A stretch of 64,000 nucleotides of DNA from SpSt-333 sp964371615 (GTDB lineage Bacteria > Bacteroidota > Ignavibacteria > UBA10030 > UBA8401), in contig CAYJMS010000001.1 in assembly GCA_964371615.1 (NCBI GenBank), positions 620,001-684,000 on the forward strand, given 5' to 3'. Positions 35,331 to 43,516 of the stretch are shown piece by piece. Numbering within the stretch: the first letter of the stretch is position 1; each line of letters opens with the position of its first letter. The notes beneath the pieces are model-generated. The model searched no databases and was not told the DNA's origin. It worked only from the letters and a program-made list of their open reading frames with translations. A program made the translations under genes and the position numbers.

Positions 35331-35792
35331 ATGAATACAACAAAAAAATACGGTAAAAAAGCTGATTTAGCCCTCTCTATGTGGGTTAAAATGGTCAGAT
35401 CAACCGATACACTGGCATTGCTTACCGGTCGCGATATAAACCAATACGGATTGACCCCGGCACAATTCAGTATTTTTGAGAGTTTAGGACATTTGGGTCC
35501 GATGAAGATTTGTGAAATTGGCGCAAAAAAACTGATGTCCGGTGGAAATATGACCGTTGTGATCGATAATCTTGAGAAACAAGGAATGGTGGAACGGATT
35601 CGCTCAAAAGAAGATCGACGTGCTACATACATCCAATTGACCGAAAAAGGGCAGAAGTTGTTTGATGAGGTTTTTGTGCGGCACGCCAAATTTGTTGAAG
35701 AAATTATCTGGTCCGTGCTCGATGAAAATGAAATTATTCAGCTCTCAGGATTGTTAAAGAAACTCGGTATCGCCTTAAAAGACAGACTTTAA
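35331..35792 (+). CDS. MarR-family transcriptional regulator
   Basis: 153 residues. The winged helix is clear: LTPAQFSIFESLGHLGPMKI, then MTVVIDNLEKQGMVERI and the wing SKEDRRATYIQLTEKG. MarR proteins are dimeric repressors released by phenolics, quinones or cysteine oxidation. No Cys is visible in this protein, which argues for ligand rather than thiol sensing. It is the first gene of an operon of quinone- and aromatic-handling enzymes, as in the Bacillus MhqR regulon. It has an operator on its own promoter and no terminator before yceI. Confidence 0.92.
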   Translation: MNTTKKYGKKADLALSMWVKMVRSTDTLALLTGRDINQYGLTPAQFSIFESLGHLGPMKICEIGAKKLMSGGNMTVVIDNLEKQGMVERIRSKEDRRATYIQLTEKGQKLFDEVFVRHAKFVEEIIWSVLDENEIIQLSGLLKKLGIALKDRL

Positions 35793-35865
35793 CGGACAAA
35801 GAAATTGAAATAGTATTCCAAACAACAACATCATTACACAATATAAACAACCAGGGGATTCCACA

Positions 35866-36441
35866 ATGAAAAAACTATTTATACTGATCACCGTACTTTC
35901 GGTCATGGCAACTGCACAGACAAAATGGGGGCTGGATCGTTCGCATAGTTATGTGAATTTTTCAGTATCGCACATGGTGATATCCGATGTGACGGGGACA
36001 TTTAATGATTTCGAAACCGAAGTTGAGTCAATAAGTGATGATTTCAGCGATGCAAAGATCCATGTATCGATCAAAGCAAAAAGCATCGATACCGGCAATG
36101 AAGGCAGAGACAAACATCTTGCCAGCGCCGACTTTTTTAATGCAGGCAAAGACAGTATCGTTTCCTTTAAAAGCACGAGGATTGAAAAAGTGACGGGCGG
36201 ACAATATAAGATTTATGGCGACCTGACAATGCGCGGCGTGACGAAGCAAGTAGTTCTCGATGCGCAATACAAAGGGAAAGCAAAAAATCCATGGGGGAAA
36301 ACCATTGCTGCGTTCAAAGCCAATACCACAGTCAATCGCAAGGAGTGGGGTTTAAACTGGAATAAAGCGCTCGAAGCAGGCGGAGTATTGGTCGGAGAAA
36401 ATGTTGATATCACGATCGCTGTTCAGCTTGTTCAGGGATAA
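35866..36441 (+). CDS. Secreted YceI-family lipid/isoprenoid-binding protein
   Basis: 191 residues with a signal peptide (MKKLFILITVLSVMATAQT), so periplasmic. The family start (WGLDRSHSYVNFSVSHMVIS) and the beta-barrel pattern are clear (DLTMRGVTKQVVLDAQY). YceI proteins are lipocalin-like barrels that bind long isoprenoid chains such as polyprenols or quinones. Within an operon for quinone reduction and cleavage, a role in binding quinone-like molecules in the periplasm is a reasonable inference. Start supported by CAGGGG upstream. Confidence 0.9.
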   Translation: MKKLFILITVLSVMATAQTKWGLDRSHSYVNFSVSHMVISDVTGTFNDFETEVESISDDFSDAKIHVSIKAKSIDTGNEGRDKHLASADFFNAGKDSIVSFKSTRIEKVTGGQYKIYGDLTMRGVTKQVVLDAQYKGKAKNPWGKTIAAFKANTTVNRKEWGLNWNKALEAGGVLVGENVDITIAVQLVQG

Positions 36442-36456
36442 TACAATAAAAATACA

Positions 36457-36506
36457 GCCGGTCTCTCCGCGGGTCCGAAAGGCGGATCAAAATCCGGATG
36501 ACCGGC
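36457..36506 (+). promoter_or_regulatory. Nested inverted repeat over the quinone-reductase start
   Basis: GCCGGTC (36457-36463) pairs with GACCGGC (36500-36506). A smaller pair TCCGC/GCGGA is nested inside, and the 8-base palindrome ATCCGGAT lies at 36492-36499. The structure covers the ATG at 36498, so either that start is controlled by RNA folding or translation begins at the ATG at 36519 or 36537. Confidence 0.4.
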
Positions 36507-37091
36507 ATTTTAATACCAATGAATACTCTACAACCAATGCATCCCTACCATTTTGTGGGAATATCAGGAAGTTTGAGAAAAGGGTCGTACAACACTTCGC
36601 TTCTTCGGGCAGCGGAGTCGTTACTTCCTGTGTCGGTAACATTTGAATCGGCCGAGATTGGTGAATTGCCGATGTTTAATACCGATCTGGAATCACCGGA
36701 TCAGCTCGGACGAGTTGCAAAATTCAGGGAAATCCTGCGCACTGCGGATGCTCTTGTTATTTCATCCCCGGAATATAACTATTCGATACCGGGAGTCTTA
36801 AAGAATGCGATCGATTGGGCGTCGAGAGGAAAAGACTCCCCGCTATTGAACAAACCGGTCGCCATCCTGGGCGCCTCACCGGGTATGCTCGGTACGGCAC
36901 GAATGCAAATGCATCTACGGCAGGTGTTTTTGTATAATAATATGATACCGGTCAATAAGCCGGAGGTATTTGTGAGCCAGGCACAGACGAAATTTGACCC
37001 CGAAGGGAATTTAACCGACGAGAAAACTCGTCAAACAATCCGACAGCAAATGGAAGCCTTATTTGTTTTGGCAAAGCAAAAAAAACAATAA
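36498..37091 (+). CDS. NAD(P)H-dependent FMN reductase (quinone/azo reductase type)
   Basis: 197 residues from the first ATG (36519 and 36537 are alternatives, since the fold starts with HFVGISGSLRKGSY, the FMN phosphate loop). The second FMN motif SSPEYNYSIPGVLKNAIDWA is intact. Relatives (ChrR, YieF, SsuE-like) use NAD(P)H to reduce quinones, azo dyes or chromate by two electrons, avoiding semiquinones. It fits with the neighbouring dioxygenases and MarR regulator. Cytoplasmic. Confidence 0.88.
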   Translation: MTGILIPMNTLQPMHPYHFVGISGSLRKGSYNTSLLRAAESLLPVSVTFESAEIGELPMFNTDLESPDQLGRVAKFREILRTADALVISSPEYNYSIPGVLKNAIDWASRGKDSPLLNKPVAILGASPGMLGTARMQMHLRQVFLYNNMIPVNKPEVFVSQAQTKFDPEGNLTDEKTRQTIRQQMEALFVLAKQKKQ

Positions 37092-37128
37092 CATGTAAAC
37101 TGCTGATTTTTGTTGGAGAAATGAAACA

Positions 37129-38073
37129 ATGAAAAGTTCAATTTTAGGAATTCACCATATTACGGCGATGGCCAGCGATGCTCAGCAAAATGTCGATTTT
37201 TACGTTCAGGCTCTGGGACTTCGTTTCGTCAAAAAATCAATCAATCAGGACGCTCCCGGCGTTTATCACCTGTATTATGGCGACGAAGCCGGGAGTCCCG
37301 GAACGGCGATGACATTCTTTCCGTTCGGAAGGGCCGCTCGCGGTACCCGCGGGAACGGTGAAGTTTCCCGCGTTGCTTTTTCTGTCCCTGTTGCATCAAA
37401 GGAATTTTGGGCGGGACATCTCTCAAAAAACGGGGTCCATTTTGACGGACCGACAACACGGTTCAGAGAAGAACTCATAACGTTTCTCGATCCGGACGGT
37501 ATGGTTATAGACCTTGTGTTCACCGATAAACACCTCTTGAAGCATCCATGGAAGAAAAGTTCTGTTCCTGTCGAGCATGCGATACGGGGATTCCATGGGG
37601 TGACCATAAATTTGGCGTCGGCAGACCCATCCGTGAAAGTATTGCAGGATATTCTCGGATTTCGACAATCCGATTCAGCAGGGAATCGGCACAGGTTCTT
37701 GATTGGTACGGGAAACGATGAAGCTGCGATCGACATCGTTGTCGATCCGGCGGCGCCATACGTCCGTCAGTCGGCAGGATCGGTGCACCACATTGCCTGG
37801 AGAGTGGCCGATTTTGAAGCACATGAAGAGTGGTATAAACATGTGACCGGAAATGGGCTTTCGTCGAGCGATATCATCGACCGGTTTTATTTCCATTCCA
37901 TTTATTTTCGAGAACCCGGCGGTATTCTGTACGAGATTGCCAGCGATAATCCCGGATTTACCGTCGATGAACCGCTGGAATCATTAGGATCGAAGTTGGT
38001 TCTACCGCCGTGGTATGAAGTCCAGCGGGAGAAGATCGAAAGTTCACTGCCCCCAATTGTGATACCGTCATGA
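37129..38073 (+). CDS. Ring-cleaving dioxygenase of the MhqO type (VOC superfamily)
   Basis: 314 residues with two vicinal-oxygen-chelate halves. Likely metal ligands: the first His pair in GIHHITAMA, H-H in SVHHIAWRV and Glu in GGILYEIA. Closest known relatives are B. subtilis MhqA, MhqE and MhqO, hydroquinone-specific dioxygenases induced by quinones under MhqR control. The stop overlaps the next ATG. It probably opens reduced quinone (hydroquinone) rings in the cytoplasm. Confidence 0.9.
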   Translation: MKSSILGIHHITAMASDAQQNVDFYVQALGLRFVKKSINQDAPGVYHLYYGDEAGSPGTAMTFFPFGRAARGTRGNGEVSRVAFSVPVASKEFWAGHLSKNGVHFDGPTTRFREELITFLDPDGMVIDLVFTDKHLLKHPWKKSSVPVEHAIRGFHGVTINLASADPSVKVLQDILGFRQSDSAGNRHRFLIGTGNDEAAIDIVVDPAAPYVRQSAGSVHHIAWRVADFEAHEEWYKHVTGNGLSSSDIIDRFYFHSIYFREPGGILYEIASDNPGFTVDEPLESLGSKLVLPPWYEVQREKIESSLPPIVIPS

Positions 38074-38735
38074 TAAAAGAATTAACCATACCAACAACAG
38101 CGGATTCTCCGCATGGGGGATCAAAAATATTAACAATGGGGAGAAATCTCTCCGGTGCCGGCGCAGCAATGATAATGATTCACGGCCGCGGCGCGACAGC
38201 TGAAAGCATTCTGGAGTTGGCAAACTATTTTGATCAACAGCATGTCGCCTATATTGCCCCGCAAGCCGTGAACAACGTCTGGTATCCGTATAGTTTTCTC
38301 ACTCCGGAAGAAAAAAATGAGCCTCATTTGTCGTCGGCATTAAATACGATTTCCGATATCGTCCGTTTTGTATCGCACGGCGGAATACCGACGGACAAGA
38401 TCATGCTCCTGGGATTTTCTCAGGGGGCATGTCTGGCGTTGGAATGGACAGCACGACAGGAAGAGAATATTTCCGCAGTGTTTGGACTGAGCGGCGGATT
38501 GATAGGGCCAACGATTGCGCCGCAAAAATACCGGGGACCGCTGCCCCGAACCGCAGTCTTTCTGGGATGCAGCGATGTTGATTTTCATATTCCAAAGGAA
38601 AGAGTCATTGAATCTGCCGGTATGTTCAGAACCCTGAAAGCCGATGTAACAATGAGATTGTATGAAAATATGGGACATACCGTGAATCAGGACGAAGTCG
38701 AATTCATCACACACCATATCGAAACAATGCTGTGA
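38070..38735 (+). CDS. Alpha/beta hydrolase of the MhqD/phospholipase-carboxylesterase type
   Basis: 221 residues. Nucleophile elbow GFSQGA, oxyanion region IMIHGRGATAESI, catalytic Asp probably in GCSDVDFHIP and His in GHTVN. In Bacillus, mhqD sits beside mhqO in the quinone-stress regulon, and the same order appears here with overlapping reading frames. The substrate is probably an ester or ring-fission product. Cytoplasmic. Confidence 0.88.
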   Translation: MIKELTIPTTADSPHGGSKILTMGRNLSGAGAAMIMIHGRGATAESILELANYFDQQHVAYIAPQAVNNVWYPYSFLTPEEKNEPHLSSALNTISDIVRFVSHGGIPTDKIMLLGFSQGACLALEWTARQEENISAVFGLSGGLIGPTIAPQKYRGPLPRTAVFLGCSDVDFHIPKERVIESAGMFRTLKADVTMRLYENMGHTVNQDEVEFITHHIETML

Positions 38736-38737
38736 CA

Positions 38738-39466
38738 ATGGCTGGTGAAAATATTGTATATAAGGCCGAGGAACGTCAAACGACGGTACATAGTTGGGGC
38801 CTGGAATCGGAGATGCTGTATGGCGGCACCGATGAGAAATTTCTCGGTTTCGGTGACCTTGTTCAGCTTTCGAGAGTGAGGTTCCATCCCGGTTATTCAT
38901 CGACACCGATGACCGTACTGCGTAATATCGAAATGATAGACATTATTCTTAGCGGGAGTGCGGGATATCAGGACAGTGCCGGAGTGAATGCCACCTATCC
39001 GGAGAATACGCTGCACATTGTATCGGCTGGAAAGGGAATGTACCGTTCCGAATTCAATGCGTCGCATGATAGACCGCTTGAAAAATTACAGATTGGTATT
39101 TTGCCCGCCCGGTTGAATACCGATCCGATCCGCACCAAAGCATTGTTCGACCTGGACGCTCATCGGAATTCGCTGGTAACGCTTCTGTCGCCGTATTCCG
39201 ATGCGTCGGCGTTGTCGATCAGACAGCAAGCAGTCATGGTTATGGGAAAATTCGATGCAGGGAAGCAAATTGTGTATGATGTAAGCGAACGAACCACCGG
39301 TTTGTTCCTCTTTGTCGTCAGCGGAATCGTTACGGTCGGTGATTTTCAGTTGCGCCACAACGATGGCATCGGGATGCGATCGCCCGAAAGGATTGCGGTA
39401 ACATTTGCGGAAGAATCAATGTTACTCATAATGGAATTAGAAATGCCCATTCAGGAGAATACATGA
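38738..39466 (+). CDS. Pirin-like cupin with lost metal ligands
   Basis: 243 residues from the ATG at 38738 (a GTG at 38732 overlapping the previous stop is possible). It resembles pirin/YhhW bicupins: LGFGDLVQLSRVRFHPG, IILSGSAGYQDSAG, IVSAGKGMYRSEFN and LQIGILPA align well. Pirins usually bind iron or another metal through three His and one Glu. Here the first two His positions read T59 and L61, and the third reads R103; only E105 remains. Quercetinase-type activity is therefore doubtful; a binding or regulatory role is likelier. It is coupled to both neighbours. Confidence 0.75.
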   Translation: MAGENIVYKAEERQTTVHSWGLESEMLYGGTDEKFLGFGDLVQLSRVRFHPGYSSTPMTVLRNIEMIDIILSGSAGYQDSAGVNATYPENTLHIVSAGKGMYRSEFNASHDRPLEKLQIGILPARLNTDPIRTKALFDLDAHRNSLVTLLSPYSDASALSIRQQAVMVMGKFDAGKQIVYDVSERTTGLFLFVVSGIVTVGDFQLRHNDGIGMRSPERIAVTFAEESMLLIMELEMPIQENT

Positions 39467-39762
39467 AGACATATATGGTGGAAGTACAAATACCGTACAA
39501 TCCCTCCCAGGAATTTTTTGCATTGATCCCGACGCAGAGGGCGACGGTCGCCGAATTGATGTCGCAACGAAAGTTTCTGAGCTATACATTATCAGCAGAC
39601 CGTCTGAAACTCTGGGTGGTGATGAACGCTGAGGACGAGTCGGACGCGCGGCAGATTCTCGCCCGTCAGCCGATGGATAAATACTTCAGATATACTTCGT
39701 TCCGCGAATTAATGTTCCATGAAATGGCGGGATTAATGTTTCCCCAGGTATCGTTGAATTAA
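39463..39762 (+). CDS. Muconolactone delta-isomerase-like small protein
   Basis: 99 residues starting in the ATGA overlap. The short ferredoxin-like pattern (MKTYMVEVQIPYNPSQEFF; SADRLKLWVVMNAEDES; ARQILARQPMDKYFRYTSF) resembles muconolactone isomerases and YciI-like proteins. Such proteins act on lactone products of aromatic ring cleavage, which would fit this operon. The match is by pattern only and catalytic residues cannot be assigned. Confidence 0.65.
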   Translation: MKTYMVEVQIPYNPSQEFFALIPTQRATVAELMSQRKFLSYTLSADRLKLWVVMNAEDESDARQILARQPMDKYFRYTSFRELMFHEMAGLMFPQVSLN

Positions 39763-39763
39763 A

Positions 39764-40579
39764 ATGAAACTGCACGACCTTAAAAATATTACCGATGATT
39801 TCACGACAACGGATGCATTGCCGGTACTGTTCGTCGGCCATGGAAATCCGATGAATGCTATTGAGGATAATACGTTCAGCCGGACATGGAAGGCTATCGG
39901 GAAGCAACTCCCTGTTCCCTCGGCGATCCTGTCGATTTCCGCGCATTGGCTCACCCGTGGAACGCGGGTTACCGCAATGGAAAAGCCGAAGACTATTCAC
40001 GATTTCGGCGGATTTCCAGAATCGTTATATCAACAGATCTATCCTGCCCCCGGAGCGCCACGATTGGCAGAGCAGACGCAGATGATGCTTCCGCAGCACC
40101 ACGTGATGTTGGACTACGATTGGGGATTTGATCACGGCACATGGAGTGTTCTTATTCAAATGTTTCCGGAGGCGAATATTCCGGTGTTCCAATTAAGCAT
40201 CGATTATACCAAACCGATGGAGTATCATTACCAACTGGCGCAGGAACTACAGGCGCTTCGCAGGCGAGGGGTGCTGATTATCGGCAGCGGCAACATCGTA
40301 CACAATTTGCAGTCAATCCGTATTGGCAGCCATGAACCGTACGATTGGGCCGTCGATTTCGATGAAAAAATAGCCGGTTGGATTCATGAGAGAGATCATT
40401 CGTCAATCGTCCAATTTCAGAACCTCGGCAGCCTTGCAACATTGGCACATCCCACGTATGATCATTTCCTACCGCTGATGTATATACTCGGATTGCAAGG
40501 CAAAAACGACAATCCGGAATTCTTTAATACGGAATTCGATATGGGTTCCGTTTCGATGCGGTCTGTGATTTTTCGCTGA
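39764..40579 (+). CDS. DODA-type extradiol aromatic ring-opening dioxygenase (YgiD-like)
   Basis: 271 residues. Predicted ligands to iron or zinc: His in FVGHGNPMNAI, His in ISAHWL and H in GSGNIVHNL; the motif HDFGGFPESLYQQIYPAPG is typical of 4,5-DOPA dioxygenase relatives. These class III dioxygenases open catechol rings between or next to the hydroxyls. It is the last gene of the MarR operon and is followed by a clear terminator. Confidence 0.92.
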   Translation: MKLHDLKNITDDFTTTDALPVLFVGHGNPMNAIEDNTFSRTWKAIGKQLPVPSAILSISAHWLTRGTRVTAMEKPKTIHDFGGFPESLYQQIYPAPGAPRLAEQTQMMLPQHHVMLDYDWGFDHGTWSVLIQMFPEANIPVFQLSIDYTKPMEYHYQLAQELQALRRRGVLIIGSGNIVHNLQSIRIGSHEPYDWAVDFDEKIAGWIHERDHSSIVQFQNLGSLATLAHPTYDHFLPLMYILGLQGKNDNPEFFNTEFDMGSVSMRSVIFR

Positions 40580-40610
40580 ATGTGATCGAATTTTTCTGGA
40601 ATGTTAAAAC

Positions 40611-40637
40611 GAAAGTCCGCCAAAAGCGGACTTTTTT
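40611..40637 (+). terminator. Rho-independent terminator of the quinone-response operon
   Basis: AAAGTCCGC (40611-40619) pairs with GCGGACTTT (40625-40633), loop CAAAA, T-rich tail. Confidence 0.9.
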
Positions 40638-40682
40638 GTTTGGTAAAATAGTCGTAGATTCTTAAAAGTAAGAAAAATCAAT

Positions 40683-42080
40683 ATGCCCTCAATTTCCAAC
40701 GAAATATACAGAGAAATTTTCTGCTGTCTGCAGGATCTTGCATTTGTTATCGATAATCAGACAAAAGTATTGGATTTCAATACGAAGGCCGAGGGGCGAG
40801 GATTTTCCGGTCCGGTATTGTCCGATTGCTTTGAAGATTCCGGTAAACAGCAACTCATGGCGGCAATCAGGGGAGAAGTTACTTCCTTCCGATCGGAATT
40901 TTATATCTCGAAGCACGAACACATGTTCACCGAGGTGACAGTCAGTTCTGTCGAATTAAATTCTCATCCTGTCTATCTGGTTGTCGTCAGGGATATCACC
41001 CAATTGCACGATAAAGAACTCGACTTGCTGCGATTTTCTGAAGTGATTCACCGAACGGTAAATCCCATCCAGATTACCAATACCGAGGGAAAAATTATCT
41101 ACGCAAATCCCGCTTACGTGAACATCAGCGGATACTCGAAGGAAGAGTTGCTGGGAAAGAATCCAAGCATACTGAACAGCGGTAAGCACTCCCGTGAGTT
41201 CTGGAACAGCGTATGGTCGCAGATACTTACCGGCCAGCAATGGGTCGGGCAGATTCAGAACAAGAGGAAGAACGGAGAACTGTTTTATACCGAGCTCGTT
41301 ATCTCACCGATCATCGATGAAGATAAAAAAGTGATTGGATTTCTGGGTGCGCACCGGGATATTACCGAACAGAAGATACTCGAGCAGCAAATTGTGCGAT
41401 CTCAGAAAATGGAAACCTTCGGCACACTGGCTGCCGGTATTGCTCACGAAGTGGGAAATCCACTGACCTCCATCTCTTCGATCGTGCAGATTCTCCACCG
41501 ATCGACCACCGATGATTTCACTAAGGACAAGCTGGAGCTGGTAAAAAATCAAATTAACCGTATCACCAAGATTATTCGTGAATTGGTCGATTTCTCTCGT
41601 CCCTCGCCGCATATTGTACAGGATGTTGAGGTCAACACAGTGATCAAGGAAGCGTTGAATATCGTGCAGTACGGCAAAAAAGTACGGTCGATTACCTTTA
41701 CTTCGAATCTTCAGGATCAGCTTCCGGCAGTGACAGTCGTCTATGACCAATTAGTACAGGTATTTTTGAATATCCTGATGAATGCCGTCGATGCATGCGA
41801 GAATAAGCCGAGTTCCATTTCGGTGTCGTCGCAATTGAAGAGTGACCGGGTGGAAGTGACCATGAGCGATACGGGAGAGGGAATCAGCGAACTGAATCTT
41901 CAGAAGATATTCGACCCGTTCTTCACGACCAAGGAAGCCGGCAAGGGAACCGGATTGGGATTGTGGGTCAGTCTGGGGATCATCAAGAATTTTGGCGGGG
42001 ATATCCGCGTGGAAAGCGAATTGGATAGAGGAACGACATTTATAGTGACATTACCGACGAAAGGCGTGAAAAATGGCTGA
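40683..42080 (+). CDS. PAS-domain sensor histidine kinase (NtrB/ZraS-like, apparently soluble)
   Basis: 465 residues with no membrane segment. Two PAS domains (about 10-115 and 118-240; the second has ITNTEGKIIYANPAYVNISG and GFLGAHRDITEQK), then HisKA with H255 in AAGIAHEVGNPL and an ATPase domain (VFLNILMNAVDACENKP, FDPFFTTKEAGKGTGLGLW). It senses an unknown cytoplasmic signal and phosphorylates the coupled sigma-54 regulator, whose start overlaps its stop by 8 bases. Confidence 0.93.
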   Translation: MPSISNEIYREIFCCLQDLAFVIDNQTKVLDFNTKAEGRGFSGPVLSDCFEDSGKQQLMAAIRGEVTSFRSEFYISKHEHMFTEVTVSSVELNSHPVYLVVVRDITQLHDKELDLLRFSEVIHRTVNPIQITNTEGKIIYANPAYVNISGYSKEELLGKNPSILNSGKHSREFWNSVWSQILTGQQWVGQIQNKRKNGELFYTELVISPIIDEDKKVIGFLGAHRDITEQKILEQQIVRSQKMETFGTLAAGIAHEVGNPLTSISSIVQILHRSTTDDFTKDKLELVKNQINRITKIIRELVDFSRPSPHIVQDVEVNTVIKEALNIVQYGKKVRSITFTSNLQDQLPAVTVVYDQLVQVFLNILMNAVDACENKPSSISVSSQLKSDRVEVTMSDTGEGISELNLQKIFDPFFTTKEAGKGTGLGLWVSLGIIKNFGGDIRVESELDRGTTFIVTLPTKGVKNG

Positions 42081-43446
42081 ACGAATTTTGGTTGTGGATG
42101 ATGAAGAAATTATCCGCGAATCCATTGCAATGATCCTCGAAAAAGAGGGATATAAGGTCGACAAGGCGGAAAACGGCGGAAGTGCCTTCGAAAAGATCTC
42201 TGCCATATCGTACGACCTGGTCATCACCGATATTGAAATGCCTGTGATGCGGGGTGTCGAGCTTTTAGAAAGGATCGGTCAACGATCCCCCCAGACATTC
42301 GTCATCATCATTACCGCCTACGGCTCGGTAGAAACGGCCATCGGTGCCCTCCGGAAAGGGGCGTACGACTATATCTTAAAACCGATCGAATTCGATGATC
42401 TGCTCTTTCGCGTGAAGAAACTGTTCGAACACCGGAATGTTGTTCTGGAAAACGCCCTGTTAAAACAAGAGATCAACAGAAAATATGATTTTCATAATAT
42501 CATCGGTAAAAGCGATGCGATGAAAAGGGTTTTTTCAACAATCGAAAAAGTCTCGACCAGTGACGGAACGGTACTGGTTTCGGGAAGCAGCGGAACGGGA
42601 AAAGAGCTGGTGGCGAGGGCGATTCATTTCCACAGTGCACGAAAAAATAAACGCTTTGTCGCCGTCAATTGCGGCGCAATTGTCGAAACACTCTTTGAAA
42701 GCGAATTGTTCGGACATAAGAAGGGCTCGTTTACCGGTGCCGTAAGCGACAAAGACGGCGTGTTCAAAGTTGCTCATGGCGGAACCCTGCTGCTCGACGA
42801 GATCAGCGAGATGCCGTTTCAAATGCAGGTGAAATTACTGCGGGCACTCGAGCAGCATGAGATCTATCCGGTCGGCAGCAACGATGCGATCTCCATCGAC
42901 GTGCGGATTATTGCGGCCACCAACAGGAATCTGAAGGAAGAAATCGCAAAAGGGAAGTTCCGGGAGGATCTCTATTACCGGTTAAATGTGGTCGAGATCC
43001 ATCTGCCCGAACTGAAGGAACGAATCGACGATATTCCTCTGTTGGTCAATAATTTTATTGCAGACCTTCGTACGGAGATGGGAAAGAACATTAAAGGAAT
43101 CACCAATCAGGCGATGAACGCATTGATCCGTCACACCTGGAAAGGACAGGTTCGCGAACTTCAAAATGTCGTGGAACGCGCCATGATTTTCTGCGATGCG
43201 GAATATCTGGATGTCACGCACCTTCCCGAGGATATTCAGCGTCTGGTCGATTCGACCTCTCCGTCAATGCCGGCGGATACGTTGTCATTGAAAGATGCCG
43301 TACGGAATTTCGAACGGCAATTCATCGAATCAAAGCTGAAAGATGCCAACTCCGATAAAGAAAAAGTCGCCGCGGAACTGGGATTGAGCCTTTCTACCCT
43401 GTATCGAAAGATGGAAGAATTGCACATTCCCCTGAAGAATAAATAG
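42073..43446 (+). CDS. Sigma-54-dependent response regulator (NtrC family)
   Basis: 457 residues: receiver with D53 (VITDIEMPVMRG), AAA+ domain with Walker A GSSGTGKE, Walker B GGTLLLDEI and R-finger region, and a C-terminal Fis-type helix-turn-helix (EKVAAELGLSLSTLYRKME). The sigma-54 contact loop reads GSFTGA (residues 218-223) rather than GAFTGA, a conservative natural variant. It activates -24/-12 promoters; one such site lies at 45503, ahead of tonB. Confidence 0.94.
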   Translation: MAERILVVDDEEIIRESIAMILEKEGYKVDKAENGGSAFEKISAISYDLVITDIEMPVMRGVELLERIGQRSPQTFVIIITAYGSVETAIGALRKGAYDYILKPIEFDDLLFRVKKLFEHRNVVLENALLKQEINRKYDFHNIIGKSDAMKRVFSTIEKVSTSDGTVLVSGSSGTGKELVARAIHFHSARKNKRFVAVNCGAIVETLFESELFGHKKGSFTGAVSDKDGVFKVAHGGTLLLDEISEMPFQMQVKLLRALEQHEIYPVGSNDAISIDVRIIAATNRNLKEEIAKGKFREDLYYRLNVVEIHLPELKERIDDIPLLVNNFIADLRTEMGKNIKGITNQAMNALIRHTWKGQVRELQNVVERAMIFCDAEYLDVTHLPEDIQRLVDSTSPSMPADTLSLKDAVRNFERQFIESKLKDANSDKEKVAAELGLSLSTLYRKMEELHIPLKNK

Positions 43447-43516
43447 CAATGGATGTTTGGCAGTCATTTTATGAACCGTCGTAGTATCGGTACCACATTT
43501 AGAATCAGGAGGCGCC

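Noticed and set aside
42724..42741. GSFTGA in place of GAFTGA in the sigma-54 regulator
   Set aside because: The Ser variant occurs naturally in functional activators, so it is not evidence of loss of function.
43450..43516. TGGCAG upstream of pckG as a sigma-54 promoter
   Set aside because: No GC doublet occurs at the required 10-base spacing.
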